Made by a program: the position numbers and the translations under genes. From the IMG/VR virus record IMGVR_UViG_3300027969_000445, positions 1-22,819 of that record: 22,819 bases of DNA; one strand, given 5' to 3'. Below the pieces are notes generated by a model. It was given only the letters and a program-made list of their open reading frames with translations. It did not search any database and was not told where the DNA came from. Positions 6,376-14,341 of the stretch are shown here, in pieces (position 1 is the stretch's first letter; every line of letters starts with the position of its first letter). The stretch comes from a virus.

Positions 6376-8547
6376 ATGTCTGGTGGTTCAAGTCAACAAA
6401 CAGCGCAGCTTGACCCTGCATTGCGTGACGCTTATTTAAAAAATGTAGAAAGCGCACAAGGAGTTGCAGGTAATCTGCAGGCTCGTCAGTTTTCAGGTTT
6501 TAACCCAGACCAGCAACAATCATTTGAATTAAATAGATTGTATAGTAGCCCATTAAGCGCACCAACAATGTATGCAACTGATGCCGCTAATCTGCTTAAA
6601 CAAGGTTCTCAATACGTACCACAAAATGTTAATTACCAAGCTTATGGCGGTGCTACTGTTGACCCTGCGGCTTTGGCTGCTCAACAAGGTTATACAGCAC
6701 AAACTGGCGTAGGTGCTAGTGCAGGTGCGGCTCAACAAGCAGGATCTCAAGGTTATACCGCAGCACAATTTGCTGGCGCACAAGCAGGTCCTGCTTCCTT
6801 GGCACAAGGGTTGGGCTACACATCCCGTGAATTTGCTGGTGTATCTGCAGGTGATGCAGAAAGAGCACAAGCCGCTGCTTTAGCCCGTGGGGATATTCGG
6901 GATGTCTCTGCCCAACAACTTACCGCAGAGCGTGTTGCCGCTGAAAGAGTTGCCGCCCAACAAGCCGCTGCTGCACAAGCCGCACGTAGTGGTGCAAGAG
7001 ATGTATCTGCTACTGGCGTAACAGGCGCACAAGTTACTTCTGAGGCTTTGGGACAGATTGCCCCACAAGCTCGTCAGAATGTTCGTGATGTTCAAGCCGC
7101 ATCATTTTTAAATCAGAATATTCAGCAGTATATGAATCCATATACTCAAGCTGTTACTCAACAAAGTTTGCAAGATTTAGAGCGTTCACGCCAATTACAA
7201 CAACAACAAACTGCGGCTCAAGCAACTGCCGCAAAAGCATATGGTGGATCTCGTCAGGGTGTTGCTGAAGCTGAGACTAATCGTGCCTTTGGAGAAAATG
7301 CCGCACGTTTGGTTGCCCAACAAAATGCTGCTGCATACACTGCTGCCCAACAAGCTTCTGAGGCTGATATTGCTCGTCAAATGCAAGCTCAGCAACTTAA
7401 TCAAGCTCAAGATGCCGCCACTACTCAGCAAGCTTTACAACTGGCTGGTCAGTTTGGTTTGGCTAATCAAGACGCAAACTTACGTGCGGCTTTGGCTAAC
7501 CAAGGTGTGGATACACAGTATGGTTTGAGTAATGCTCAATTGCAACAACAAGCAACTTTAGCTAATCAAGATGCGGCTTTACGTGCTTCTCTTGCAAATC
7601 AATCTACTGGTTTACAGGCACAACAGTTAAATCAGGCTTCTGCTTTGCAAGCTGGACAAGCTAATCAAGATGCTGCATTGAGAGCCGCCCTTGCAAATCA
7701 GGGGGTTGACTTAAGTGTTGGTCAACTAAATACGCAAAATACGCAACAAGCAAATCTTGCTAATCAAGCTGCCGCTAACCAGATGGCTCAATACAATGCA
7801 AGTAACTTGCAACAAGCAGGTTTGTCTTCTCAAGCTGCGGCTAACCAAGCCGCACAATTTGGTGCAGGTGCTCAGAACCAAGCTTCTTTGGCAAATGCTG
7901 CAGCGCAAAATGCACTGTCTCAGTTTAATGCAAGCAATCTGCAACAAGCAGGTCTTGCAAATGCAGGTGCCTTAAATCAAGCGGGACAATTTGGTGCTTC
8001 TGCGGCTAATACTGCGGCTTTGCAAAATGCGGCTGCTGGCAACCAGATGTCTCAGTTTAATGCTGGAAATCAGCAAGCTATGTCATTGGCTAACCTTGCG
8101 GCTCAAAATCAAGCAGGTCAGTTTGGTGCTTCTGCATTTAACCAAGCAGGTTTAGCTAATCAAGCGGCTTTAAATGCTCGTGCTGCTCAACAAGCAGGAT
8201 TGACTCAGCAAACTGGTTTAACAAATGCTCAGAACTTCTTGCAAGCTAATTTAGCTAACCAACAAGCAGGGTTGACTGCCAACCAACAAAGACTTACTGG
8301 TGGAAGCCAATTAGCTTCTGCAGCTACAAACTTGCAAAACTTGGGATTTGGTCAAGCCAATCAACTTGCTCAACAAGGTGCTATACAGCAGGGATTCTCT
8401 CAACAACAGTTGGATGCCATCCGCAATTTGCCATTGGAGCAACAACAGATCATCAACCAAGCATTGGGACTCAATGTGGGTGGTGGTTCTGGTACGCAAT
8501 CTTCATCTACTTCACGCCAAGGTTTGCTTGGTTTGCTTGGTCTGTAA
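6376..8547 (+). CDS. Large Gln/Ala/Asn-rich repeat protein, putative DNA-ejection protein
   Basis: I place the start at ATG 6376, which gives 723 residues. It has a strong GGAGGT Shine-Dalgarno at 6364-6369 with 6-base spacing; an upstream in-frame TTG at 6352 has none. The N-terminal 240 residues are Ala/Gln-rich. Around residues 240-320 is a conserved block (YMNPYTQAVTQQSLQDLERS, then AKAYGGSRQGVAEAETNRAF) that I recall from many phage tail or internal proteins. From about residue 345 to 640 the chain is nearly all repeats with a 22-residue period, consistent with a long helical coiled coil. With the next two genes it probably forms the ejection set that escorts DNA into the host. The Gln/Ala repeats make this inference rather than proof. 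Confidence 0.65.
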   Translation: MSGGSSQQTAQLDPALRDAYLKNVESAQGVAGNLQARQFSGFNPDQQQSFELNRLYSSPLSAPTMYATDAANLLKQGSQYVPQNVNYQAYGGATVDPAALAAQQGYTAQTGVGASAGAAQQAGSQGYTAAQFAGAQAGPASLAQGLGYTSREFAGVSAGDAERAQAAALARGDIRDVSAQQLTAERVAAERVAAQQAAAAQAARSGARDVSATGVTGAQVTSEALGQIAPQARQNVRDVQAASFLNQNIQQYMNPYTQAVTQQSLQDLERSRQLQQQQTAAQATAAKAYGGSRQGVAEAETNRAFGENAARLVAQQNAAAYTAAQQASEADIARQMQAQQLNQAQDAATTQQALQLAGQFGLANQDANLRAALANQGVDTQYGLSNAQLQQQATLANQDAALRASLANQSTGLQAQQLNQASALQAGQANQDAALRAALANQGVDLSVGQLNTQNTQQANLANQAAANQMAQYNASNLQQAGLSSQAAANQAAQFGAGAQNQASLANAAAQNALSQFNASNLQQAGLANAGALNQAGQFGASAANTAALQNAAAGNQMSQFNAGNQQAMSLANLAAQNQAGQFGASAFNQAGLANQAALNARAAQQAGLTQQTGLTNAQNFLQANLANQQAGLTANQQRLTGGSQLASAATNLQNLGFGQANQLAQQGAIQQGFSQQQLDAIRNLPLEQQQIINQALGLNVGGGSGTQSSSTSRQGLLGLLGL
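7756..8217 (+). repeat. Seven tandem 66-base (22-codon) repeats
   Basis: Seven consecutive 22-codon units each begin with Leu. Two types alternate: type A with QFNASNLQQAG and type B with QFGASAxNQAG, so the super-repeat is 44 residues. A 22-residue period equals two hendecads, which suggests a straight or right-handed coiled coil. The seventh unit is degenerate. Looser related repeats (LANQDAALRAALANQG) lie upstream, about 7459-7710. Confidence 0.8.
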
Positions 8548-8556
8548 GGAGTCTAT

Positions 8557-10104
8557 ATGCCTTTTAATCTTGGTTTGCTGTCAGATGCAGCACTTACTGG
8601 TCTTTCTGATGAAGAAAAGAGTAGTCTTCAAAAGCAAGCTACTCAACAATTTTTGCTTGGCTCTTTGTTAAGCAATGATCCTTCTATGGGTCTTAAATCT
8701 GCTTACTCAGTTCCAGAGCAATATTTGAGTGGTCAAAAGGCTATTACTGAGATGCAACAGAAGGCGGCTGATCGTGCTTCTTTAAGCAACTTCCAAGCGA
8801 AGTATATGCCTACGCAGTTTAATGAAGCTAGTCCTCAATACATGGGTCCTGTAACTCCTGATGTTGCAATGCAACAAGAAGAGCGAAAAGCATTAAACAA
8901 ACAAGGCTTACCTTTTAATATTCAAAATGCTTTGCAGGATGTTTTAAATCTTCCAACTGCAAGTCAAAGTGGTATGCGTGAAACAATTACCGCAATGAAA
9001 CCAACAATGACTCCAAGTGGAGTATTACTCAATAGTAATATGCAAGCTACTGGTGGAGTTCCTACTTTTGATCCAAAAACTGGTTTAGTTTCAAGGCCAA
9101 CAGTTCAAGGTGGAAATGTAGATTTCAATATTACTTCTGCACCAGGCTATGGGCAAGCAGTTGAACAAAATCTTACCTATGCTTTACAGCCTGGTGAGCA
9201 ACCTATTTATGATAGGAATAGAAATTTAATAGGTGTTAGGGCTATGGATGGCTCTACTCAAACTCTGCAACAACGTGAAGCTGCTAAAGCAATTGCTGGT
9301 TCTTTAGTTATACCAGAAAAAGTAGTTAATCCTGTTACACAAGAAGTAACATATCGATCTCGTGCAGATATATTAGGTTTGACTCCTCCATCTGGAGCAA
9401 GAGGCGCAGGTGGTGTTGGTGGTGCAGGTGGTGCAGTAGCTGAAGTTTCTCCTTCACAGAAAACAATGAATGAAACTGCTGATGCTAGATTTAAAGCATT
9501 TTCTAAAACAAGTTTAGATTCATCAGAAACTGCTGGCGGTAGAAAACTTGCCGCACAACAGTTATATGATTTATCTACAAGAATTGATAACAACAAATTA
9601 ACTGGTTTGCAAGCAGGTGTTTATAGTTACATGAATGCTATTCCAGGTGTTGGTAAATTGTTTGAGCAAGACATTACTGATGTTACTCGCATGAACCAAG
9701 CTATTGCAACAGCTCAGTTAGAAAAAACAGCACAACAGAAAGGTGCTGCATCTAATCTTGATGCTCAAGTTATTGCTAGAGGTTATGCAACATTAACAGA
9801 TCCTGCTACTGCTACCCGTATGCTTGCAGCGCAAGAAGTGGCTTTAGCTGATAAAGATATGATGCGAAATCAGTTTGTTGAAAATTACAAAGGTGATCCT
9901 GGGAAAATTGGTACGGCTTGGGAAAAATCTCCAGAAAATCAACCAATTTTTGAACATCCAAAATTTAAACAGTTTCTCAATGAGCAAGTTACTGCCAATC
10001 CTAGCGCACCTGTTTTACCCGCAGGATTTAGTCTTGTGCAAGGTAAATCTGGTAAGTATGGAATTAAGAGGCCAGATGGCACAGTAATGACATTGGGTCA
10101 ATAA
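8557..10104 (+). CDS. Putative internal virion (ejection) protein, unknown family
   Basis: This 515-residue protein begins after a strong AAGGAG site. The N-terminal 100 residues are helical and polar (SDEEKSSLQKQATQQF, QKAITEMQQKAADRASLSNF). A Gly-rich hinge, GARGAGGVGGAGG, lies near residue 285. The following 170 residues are predicted helical (ETADARFKAFSKTSLDSSE, QLYDLSTRIDNNKLTGLQ), and it ends in a short beta segment (GFSLVQGKSGKYGIKRPDG). No catalytic motif is visible. Placement between the repeat protein and the transglycosylase protein suggests the middle member of a three-protein ejection set comparable to T7 gp14-15-16 or P22 gp7-20-16. That comparison is positional only. Confidence 0.6.
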   Translation: MPFNLGLLSDAALTGLSDEEKSSLQKQATQQFLLGSLLSNDPSMGLKSAYSVPEQYLSGQKAITEMQQKAADRASLSNFQAKYMPTQFNEASPQYMGPVTPDVAMQQEERKALNKQGLPFNIQNALQDVLNLPTASQSGMRETITAMKPTMTPSGVLLNSNMQATGGVPTFDPKTGLVSRPTVQGGNVDFNITSAPGYGQAVEQNLTYALQPGEQPIYDRNRNLIGVRAMDGSTQTLQQREAAKAIAGSLVIPEKVVNPVTQEVTYRSRADILGLTPPSGARGAGGVGGAGGAVAEVSPSQKTMNETADARFKAFSKTSLDSSETAGGRKLAAQQLYDLSTRIDNNKLTGLQAGVYSYMNAIPGVGKLFEQDITDVTRMNQAIATAQLEKTAQQKGAASNLDAQVIARGYATLTDPATATRMLAAQEVALADKDMMRNQFVENYKGDPGKIGTAWEKSPENQPIFEHPKFKQFLNEQVTANPSAPVLPAGFSLVQGKSGKYGIKRPDGTVMTLGQ

Positions 10105-10105
10105 C

Positions 10106-12289
10106 ATGGCGACTAAAGACGAAATCTTTGCTTTTGCTGCTCAAGAGGCAGAACGACAAGGCGTTCCTCTTTCTTTGGTACAAGGTGTTGTTGAGGCTGA
10201 GTCTGGTGGTTCATTTAACGCCATAGGACCTAAAACTAGGTTCAATGATCGTGCCTATGGACCTATGCAATTGATGGGTTCTACTGCTAAAGATCTTGGT
10301 GTTAACCGCATGGATTGGAAAGATAACATCCGTGGTGGTGTTAAGTATCTAGGACAATTGACTGAACGATTCCAAGATCCAACTTTGGTAGCGGCTGCTT
10401 ATAACGCAGGTCCTGCTACTGTAGATAAATATGGTGGAGTTCCTCCATTTAAAGAAACACAAAACTACGTCAAGAAGGTGGTTGGTATGGCTCAAAAAGA
10501 TGATGAAGAATGGACACCAGTTGGTGGCATTGCTCAACCTCAAGCTCCTAATGAGGAATGGAAGCCCGTAGCTGGTATTGGGGTTACTGCGACTCAACAA
10601 CAAGCACAACAAAAACAAGCTATTCCTACTACTGCTGACTTTATGCAGAGCATTAGAGCGCAAGCATTTCAACCTAAGACTCAGTTCCAACAAGATGTTT
10701 CAGCAAGCTTTAATCCATTAGATGTATTGCGTGGCAAGACTACTGGTGGACAGTTAATTACTGGTACTGCTAATCTGATGTCTAAAGGCATTAAAGGTGG
10801 TTTGAGTGCACTTGGTTTATCTGATGAATACCTTGGCATTGATCGTACTAAAGAACAACCTGTTGCCCCACCAACTCCATCAATTAGCGACATTTTAAAA
10901 GGCACTTATAAAGTGGCTACAGAACGTCCTGGTCTATTGGTTGGAGGTATGGCTACTGGTTTGCTTGATCCTGTTAATTTAGCATTACCAGGCGGCTTGC
11001 AAAAATCTATTGTTGCGGGAACACCTGCTGCCTTTGTTAAGGTTGCACCAAGAACTGCCGCCTTGACTCAAAATGTTTTAACTGGAGCTGGTACTGCTGG
11101 AATTACATCTGCTGCCGCACAAGCCTCAGAAACTGGAACTATCAATCCTTTGCAACTAGCAAATGAAACTGTTGCTGGTGCTCTAATGACATTGCCAACT
11201 GCTACTGTTAGTGGATTGACTACTCCAAAAGCACCTGCTAACTTGACTCAGGCTCAGTTAGTTGCTGAACGTGCTATTGCTGAAGGAGCCACATTGCCTC
11301 CTACTCAAGTAAACCCATCAATGCTAAATCGTATTATTGAGGGTATATCTGGCAAACAACAAACAAGCCAAATTGCTTCTGTTAAAAATCAGCAATTGGT
11401 TAATGAACAAGCTCGTAAAGCTTTAAATCTTGCTCCTGATGTTGAAATTACACCTCAAGTATTGCAGCAATATCGAGATATTAAAGGTCAAGCTTATGAT
11501 GCACTTAGAGCAAACCCTGCCTATTATTCAGACAAGCCATTTTTAAATGATATTAATTCCAAGACTGCAGAAATACAAAAAAGAGGTGGTCTTGTTAAGT
11601 CTGGAGAAGAATTAAATCTTTTAAATGAGTTAAAACAATTACGTTTTGATGGCGATGGTCTTGTTGAAAAAATCAAAGTTTTGCGATCAGATAGTGATGT
11701 TAATTTTCGATCTGCAGATCCAGACAAAATACGTTTAGCTCAAGTACAAAAGTTTGCTTCAAAACAGCTTGAAGATCTTGCAGAACGTAATTTAAAGAAT
11801 TTTAATCAACCAGATGTAATGACAAACTTTAAACAAGCTCGTCAAGACATTGCTAAAAGTTATACGATTGAAAAAGCTTTAAATGCCGCTACTGGAAATG
11901 TATCAGGAGCTGTATTAGGCCAAAGAGCCGCTACTGGAAAGATTGTTCCAAGTGAACTACAAGCATTATCAAATGCTGCTGCAGCATATCCAACTGCATT
12001 TCAAAATGTAGCAAGGATTGGAAGTGTTCCAGGCTTTAGTCCATTAGATATTGGAACCGCAGGTATCGCTAGTGCTGCCGCAGGTAATCCATCTGTTATG
12101 TTGAGTGCCGCAACAAGACCGACATTACGTTCTCTTGCCGTGTCTCCGATGTACCAGCGCAATATGTTACCTAGTTCACAACCACAAACACCTGGCCTAC
12201 TAAATAGAGTAACTTCTAATCCCATGACAAACTATGGATTAGGTCAGTTACCTGAGTATGGTACTGAGCGTTTCTTGCTTCCTAGATAA
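10106..12289 (+). CDS. Internal virion protein with N-terminal lytic transglycosylase (SLT) domain
   Basis: Residues 1-130 of this 727-residue protein form an SLT-type lytic transglycosylase domain. It has the catalytic-glutamate segment VVEAESGG (E32 expected catalytic), the YGPMQLM motif at 51-57 and AAYNAGP at 97-103, followed by a Tyr-x-x-K-V helix (NYVKKVV). The domain should open the peptidoglycan during DNA entry. The remaining 590 residues are Ala/Gln/Thr-rich with hydrophobic, Gly-rich stretches near 275-345 (RPGLLVGGMATGLLDPVNLA) that could insert in a membrane. C-terminal helices follow (KFASKQLEDLAERNLKNF). This matches the T7 gp16-like layout of enzyme first and channel-forming body after. 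It is the last of the three putative ejection genes. Confidence 0.8.
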   Translation: MATKDEIFAFAAQEAERQGVPLSLVQGVVEAESGGSFNAIGPKTRFNDRAYGPMQLMGSTAKDLGVNRMDWKDNIRGGVKYLGQLTERFQDPTLVAAAYNAGPATVDKYGGVPPFKETQNYVKKVVGMAQKDDEEWTPVGGIAQPQAPNEEWKPVAGIGVTATQQQAQQKQAIPTTADFMQSIRAQAFQPKTQFQQDVSASFNPLDVLRGKTTGGQLITGTANLMSKGIKGGLSALGLSDEYLGIDRTKEQPVAPPTPSISDILKGTYKVATERPGLLVGGMATGLLDPVNLALPGGLQKSIVAGTPAAFVKVAPRTAALTQNVLTGAGTAGITSAAAQASETGTINPLQLANETVAGALMTLPTATVSGLTTPKAPANLTQAQLVAERAIAEGATLPPTQVNPSMLNRIIEGISGKQQTSQIASVKNQQLVNEQARKALNLAPDVEITPQVLQQYRDIKGQAYDALRANPAYYSDKPFLNDINSKTAEIQKRGGLVKSGEELNLLNELKQLRFDGDGLVEKIKVLRSDSDVNFRSADPDKIRLAQVQKFASKQLEDLAERNLKNFNQPDVMTNFKQARQDIAKSYTIEKALNAATGNVSGAVLGQRAATGKIVPSELQALSNAAAAYPTAFQNVARIGSVPGFSPLDIGTAGIASAAAGNPSVMLSAATRPTLRSLAVSPMYQRNMLPSSQPQTPGLLNRVTSNPMTNYGLGQLPEYGTERFLLPR

Positions 12290-12290
12290 A

Positions 12291-12383
12291 ATGAAAGACT
12301 GGCTGTTTGCAATTATTGCAGCAGTCAGTATTGCTGTTCTTGTAGCCTTTTGTAGCTACATAATTGTCTGGGCATACCCGTGA
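12291..12383 (+). CDS. 30-residue single-pass membrane protein
   Basis: ATG follows one base after the TAA of the ejection gene. The product is essentially one hydrophobic helix flanked by a charged start (KDW) and a short aromatic end (WAYP). It overlaps the next small gene through GTGA. The size and layout suit a membrane effector or a small holin-type peptide, but no family is recognised. Its support comes from spacing and coupling rather than length. Confidence 0.55.
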   Translation: MKDWLFAIIAAVSIAVLVAFCSYIIVWAYP

Positions 12384-12526
12384 AATGGTTACTAATGTTA
12401 TCAATGTTTGTTATATTGGTAGCATCTAGTGAAGATAAATACAGATGTGTCAGGTGGGCATGGACAGGTGATGTTTACAACCGAAAAGTAGTATGCCTTG
12501 AGTGGCAAAAAGTTGATAAAAAATGA
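12380..12526 (+). CDS. Small exported protein with two cysteines
   Basis: The frame starts with GTG overlapping the upstream stop (GTGA) and ends with TGA overlapping the next ATG (ATGA). The 48-residue product has a basic start (VKW), a hydrophobic core (LLMLSMFVILVA) and a likely signal cleavage near residue 16. The mature part of about 32 residues has Cys23 and Cys39 and the block YRCVRWAWTGDVYNRKVVCL, which I recall from small proteins in other phage lysis regions. A periplasmic peptide with one disulphide is plausible. An internal ATG at 12395 would remove the first five residues. Function unknown. Confidence 0.6.
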   Translation: MKWLLMLSMFVILVASSEDKYRCVRWAWTGDVYNRKVVCLEWQKVDKK

Positions 12527-13020
12527 TTGATCCGCTAACAGCACTAGCTGGCATACAGTCAGCAATCAGTATGGTTAAGAAGGCAAGTAAGGTTGCCAAT
12601 GACCTAGGCTCTCTTGCGCCAATGATTGGCAAGATGTTTGATGCTAAAAGTGTTGCTACCAAAGCTATGCTTGAAGCTAAGAGAGATAAAAAAGGCTCAA
12701 ACATGGGGGTTGCCCTCCAGATTGAGATGGCACTAGAGCAAGCCAGAGCCTTTGAAGAAGAACTCAAGATGTTGTTCATGCAGACAGGCAAAATTGACGT
12801 ATGGCAAAAGATTAAAGCTCGTCAGGCTGAGATGGACAGAGATGATGCCAAAGAGATTGCTGCACTAAAGTATGCGGAAAAGAAAGCTAAAGAAAAAGAA
12901 CAAGAACAACTAGAGATTGGTTTGGCACTAGGAGCATTATTCCTTCTTGGTTTCTTAGTCTTTGTTGGCATTTATGAGTTGATGGAATTCTGTGAGACTA
13001 CTAGAAGGTGTGGTAGGTGA
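12523..13020 (+). CDS. Conserved phage protein with C-terminal membrane helix
   Basis: This 165-residue protein begins MIDPLTALAG, a start I associate with a conserved podovirus/pelagiphage-type family of unknown role. Residues 1-50 are amphipathic, 65-130 form a highly charged helix (KKAKEKEQEQLE), and 132-152 are a transmembrane segment (IGLALGALFLLGFLVFVGIY), followed by a short tail with two Cys. A cytoplasmic coiled coil anchored by its C-terminus is predicted. Both ends overlap neighbours (ATGA before, GTGA after), so it is translated as part of the same lysis-region cluster. Confidence 0.7.
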   Translation: MIDPLTALAGIQSAISMVKKASKVANDLGSLAPMIGKMFDAKSVATKAMLEAKRDKKGSNMGVALQIEMALEQARAFEEELKMLFMQTGKIDVWQKIKARQAEMDRDDAKEIAALKYAEKKAKEKEQEQLEIGLALGALFLLGFLVFVGIYELMEFCETTRRCGR

Positions 13021-13172
13021 ATGAGTATCAGAAGACCTTTGATTTAGCACTCAAAATATTTGTTTATGGGTGTGTTGCGCTTTATTTTCTAGGATTTCTG
13101 AAGTTTTTGCCTGACGATTTGTCGGACAAAATTGTTAATCTCCTACTCGGAAGGATCGGTTTAGGTAAATGA
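13017..13172 (+). CDS. 51-residue single-pass membrane protein
   Basis: GTG at 13017 overlaps the preceding TGA, and the TGA at 13170-13172 overlaps the next ATG. The product has a hydrophilic start (NEYQKTFDLA), a hydrophobic helix at about residues 12-31 (LKIFVYGCVALYFLGFLKFL), and a polar end (DDLSDKIVNLLLGRIGLGK). The ATG at 13021 in another frame stops after eight codons, so GTG is the best start. It may be a holin accessory or another small membrane protein; no family recognised. Confidence 0.6.
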   Translation: MNEYQKTFDLALKIFVYGCVALYFLGFLKFLPDDLSDKIVNLLLGRIGLGK

Positions 13173-13360
13173 GATATTTATTGCTTATTTTGCTTTTAAC
13201 TGGCTGTGAGGAAAAGTATCGATATTTTTGTCAGAACCCAGATAACTTTCATGCTGAACCTTGCCAGAAACCTAGATGCCAGTTTACTCAGACTTGCCCA
13301 GAATATTTAGTAGCACCAATCTTGGAGAAAAAAGTTGACGAAGTTAAATCTAACAACTGA
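13169..13360 (+). CDS. Small Cys-rich lipoprotein
   Basis: This 63-residue protein has a signal peptide ending in the lipobox LTGC (Cys13), so it should be lipidated and tethered to a membrane. The mature part has Cys21, Cys32, Cys37 and Cys43, enough for two disulphides, and a polar C-terminus. Small lipoproteins with a Y-R-Y-x-C-Q-x-P-x-N pattern occur near lysis genes of related phages as I recall, with no known role. Possible functions are lysis assistance or superinfection control; neither is shown. It overlaps the next gene by 26 bases. Confidence 0.65.
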   Translation: MRYLLLILLLTGCEEKYRYFCQNPDNFHAEPCQKPRCQFTQTCPEYLVAPILEKKVDEVKSNN

Positions 13361-13844
13361 AGAGATAGAGGTAAGGATTTGGGGGTTTGTCGTGGTTGCA
13401 GTCACGCTTATTCTCATGTTTATTGTTGCTGCTTTGCTCTATTCTGTGACCTTTGTTACTCAGCCTATCAAAAGTATGGCTCCGATTGACCAAGCCTACA
13501 CCAAGATGCTGAACGACATTGTTCTGCTGATCGTGGGCGGTATCGGTGGCGTTATTGGTAAACGGGCTATGTCAAGTGCTTCTAAGGCGTTTAATCCTCC
13601 AACGCAACCAATGTGTCAACCAATGGGTTATGGAGGCTCTCAGGGCGGTTTTAACTCGTCCTATGCACCTCCGCAATCTGCGTATGGTTTGCCTAGTCAA
13701 CCTTTTGGTGCTATGCCTGTTTGGAAGAACCCCGAGTTGGATGAATCTTGGACACCTGGCCCTCCTCCCACTACCCCTCCTGACCACTTAGAAGATGACC
13801 ATGAGCGTGAGCAATTAGCACAAGCTAGAAAAGAGGCTGAATAA
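13335..13844 (+). CDS. Two-pass membrane protein, holin candidate
   Basis: The frame begins with TTG at 13335, preceded by GGAG at 13323-13326. The first usable ATG (13416) lies inside the first membrane helix, so TTG is preferred. Membrane segments are about residues 17-41 (FVVVAVTLILMFIVAALLY) and 61-77 (DIVLLIVGGIGGVIG). After residue 80 the chain is Pro/Gln/Gly-rich and unstructured and ends in a charged tail (EREQLAQARKEAE). The N-terminal pattern 'LTTEEIEVRIWGF' and 'APIDQAYTKMLNDIVLLIVGGIGG' belongs to a phage family I recall as unnamed. Position just before the spanins makes it the best holin candidate, though the long disordered tail is atypical. Confidence 0.65.
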   Translation: MTKLNLTTEEIEVRIWGFVVVAVTLILMFIVAALLYSVTFVTQPIKSMAPIDQAYTKMLNDIVLLIVGGIGGVIGKRAMSSASKAFNPPTQPMCQPMGYGGSQGGFNSSYAPPQSAYGLPSQPFGAMPVWKNPELDESWTPGPPPTTPPDHLEDDHEREQLAQARKEAE

Positions 13845-14341
13845 TGTTCGGAATACCACTACCTTATCTATTGTTAGGCTTATCAATTGCCCTTTTTGGT
13901 ACATATCGAGGTGGATACCATTACGGATGGGCAGATCGAGACCATGACATGAAGATAGCCATTGCCAAAAAGAATGATGAAGCTCGTCTAATCGAGCAAA
14001 ACATGGGTGAGAAACTTAATCAACAATCTTTGAAACTACAGGAAGCCAATGATGCCATCAACAAAAAAACTACTGCTCTTGCTGTTGCCAATCGTGCTGG
14101 CAAGTTGCGCCTCTGCCCCACCAGTAACGTACAAGCCCCCACAAATACCGCCTCTACCAGCTCAGATCCAAAAGCAACCAGCCAACCTGACAGACAGGCT
14201 AATGAACCTTCTGATGCCGAAAGAGCAACCATTGATGCCATCGCAGAAATAGTGGCTCAAGGGGATAGAAATACTGTCGCTTTAAATGCTTGTGTGGATT
14301 CGTACAATCAGATGAGAGATTTACTAAATGTCAGTAAATAA
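13844..14341 (+). CDS. Rz: Inner-membrane spanin (Rz-like)
   Basis: This 165-residue protein has a single N-terminal membrane anchor (about residues 5-22, LPYLLLGLSIALFGTYRGG) and a periplasmic coiled-coil region (about 35-85, KKNDEARLIEQNMGEKLNQQ). After a Thr/Ser-rich linker comes a C-terminal helix with a Cys (VALNACVDSYNQMRDLL). It would pair with the lipoprotein encoded in the +1 frame inside this gene to fuse the inner and outer membranes at the end of lysis. Its ATG overlaps the previous stop by one base, and its end overlaps the endolysin start by 14 bases. The nested arrangement is strong support for the spanin call. Confidence 0.85.
   Translation: MFGIPLPYLLLGLSIALFGTYRGGYHYGWADRDHDMKIAIAKKNDEARLIEQNMGEKLNQQSLKLQEANDAINKKTTALAVANRAGKLRLCPTSNVQAPTNTASTSSDPKATSQPDRQANEPSDAERATIDAIAEIVAQGDRNTVALNACVDSYNQMRDLLNVSK
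14049..14252 (+). CDS. Rz1: Outer-membrane spanin lipoprotein (Rz1-like), nested in Rz
   Basis: This gene lies wholly inside the Rz gene in another frame. The 67-residue product has a basic start, a Leu-rich signal and the lipobox LASC (Cys20), followed by a Pro-rich mature part (ASAPPVTYKPPQIPPLPAQ), which is the hallmark of Rz1 proteins. It should be lipidated, moved to the outer membrane and bound through its C-terminus to the Rz coiled coil. There is a second in-frame ATG at 14052. The nested type (as in lambda, but with a different offset) is well established. Confidence 0.85.
   Translation: MMPSTKKLLLLLLPIVLASCASAPPVTYKPPQIPPLPAQIQKQPANLTDRLMNLLMPKEQPLMPSQK

Noticed and set aside
7195-7431. 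Antisense ORFs opposite the structural genes (also at 885-1265, 2115-2477, 6553-6870, 9258-9596 and 12450-12791)
   Set aside because: Low-complexity mirror translations of real genes, with no ribosome-binding sites or promoters.
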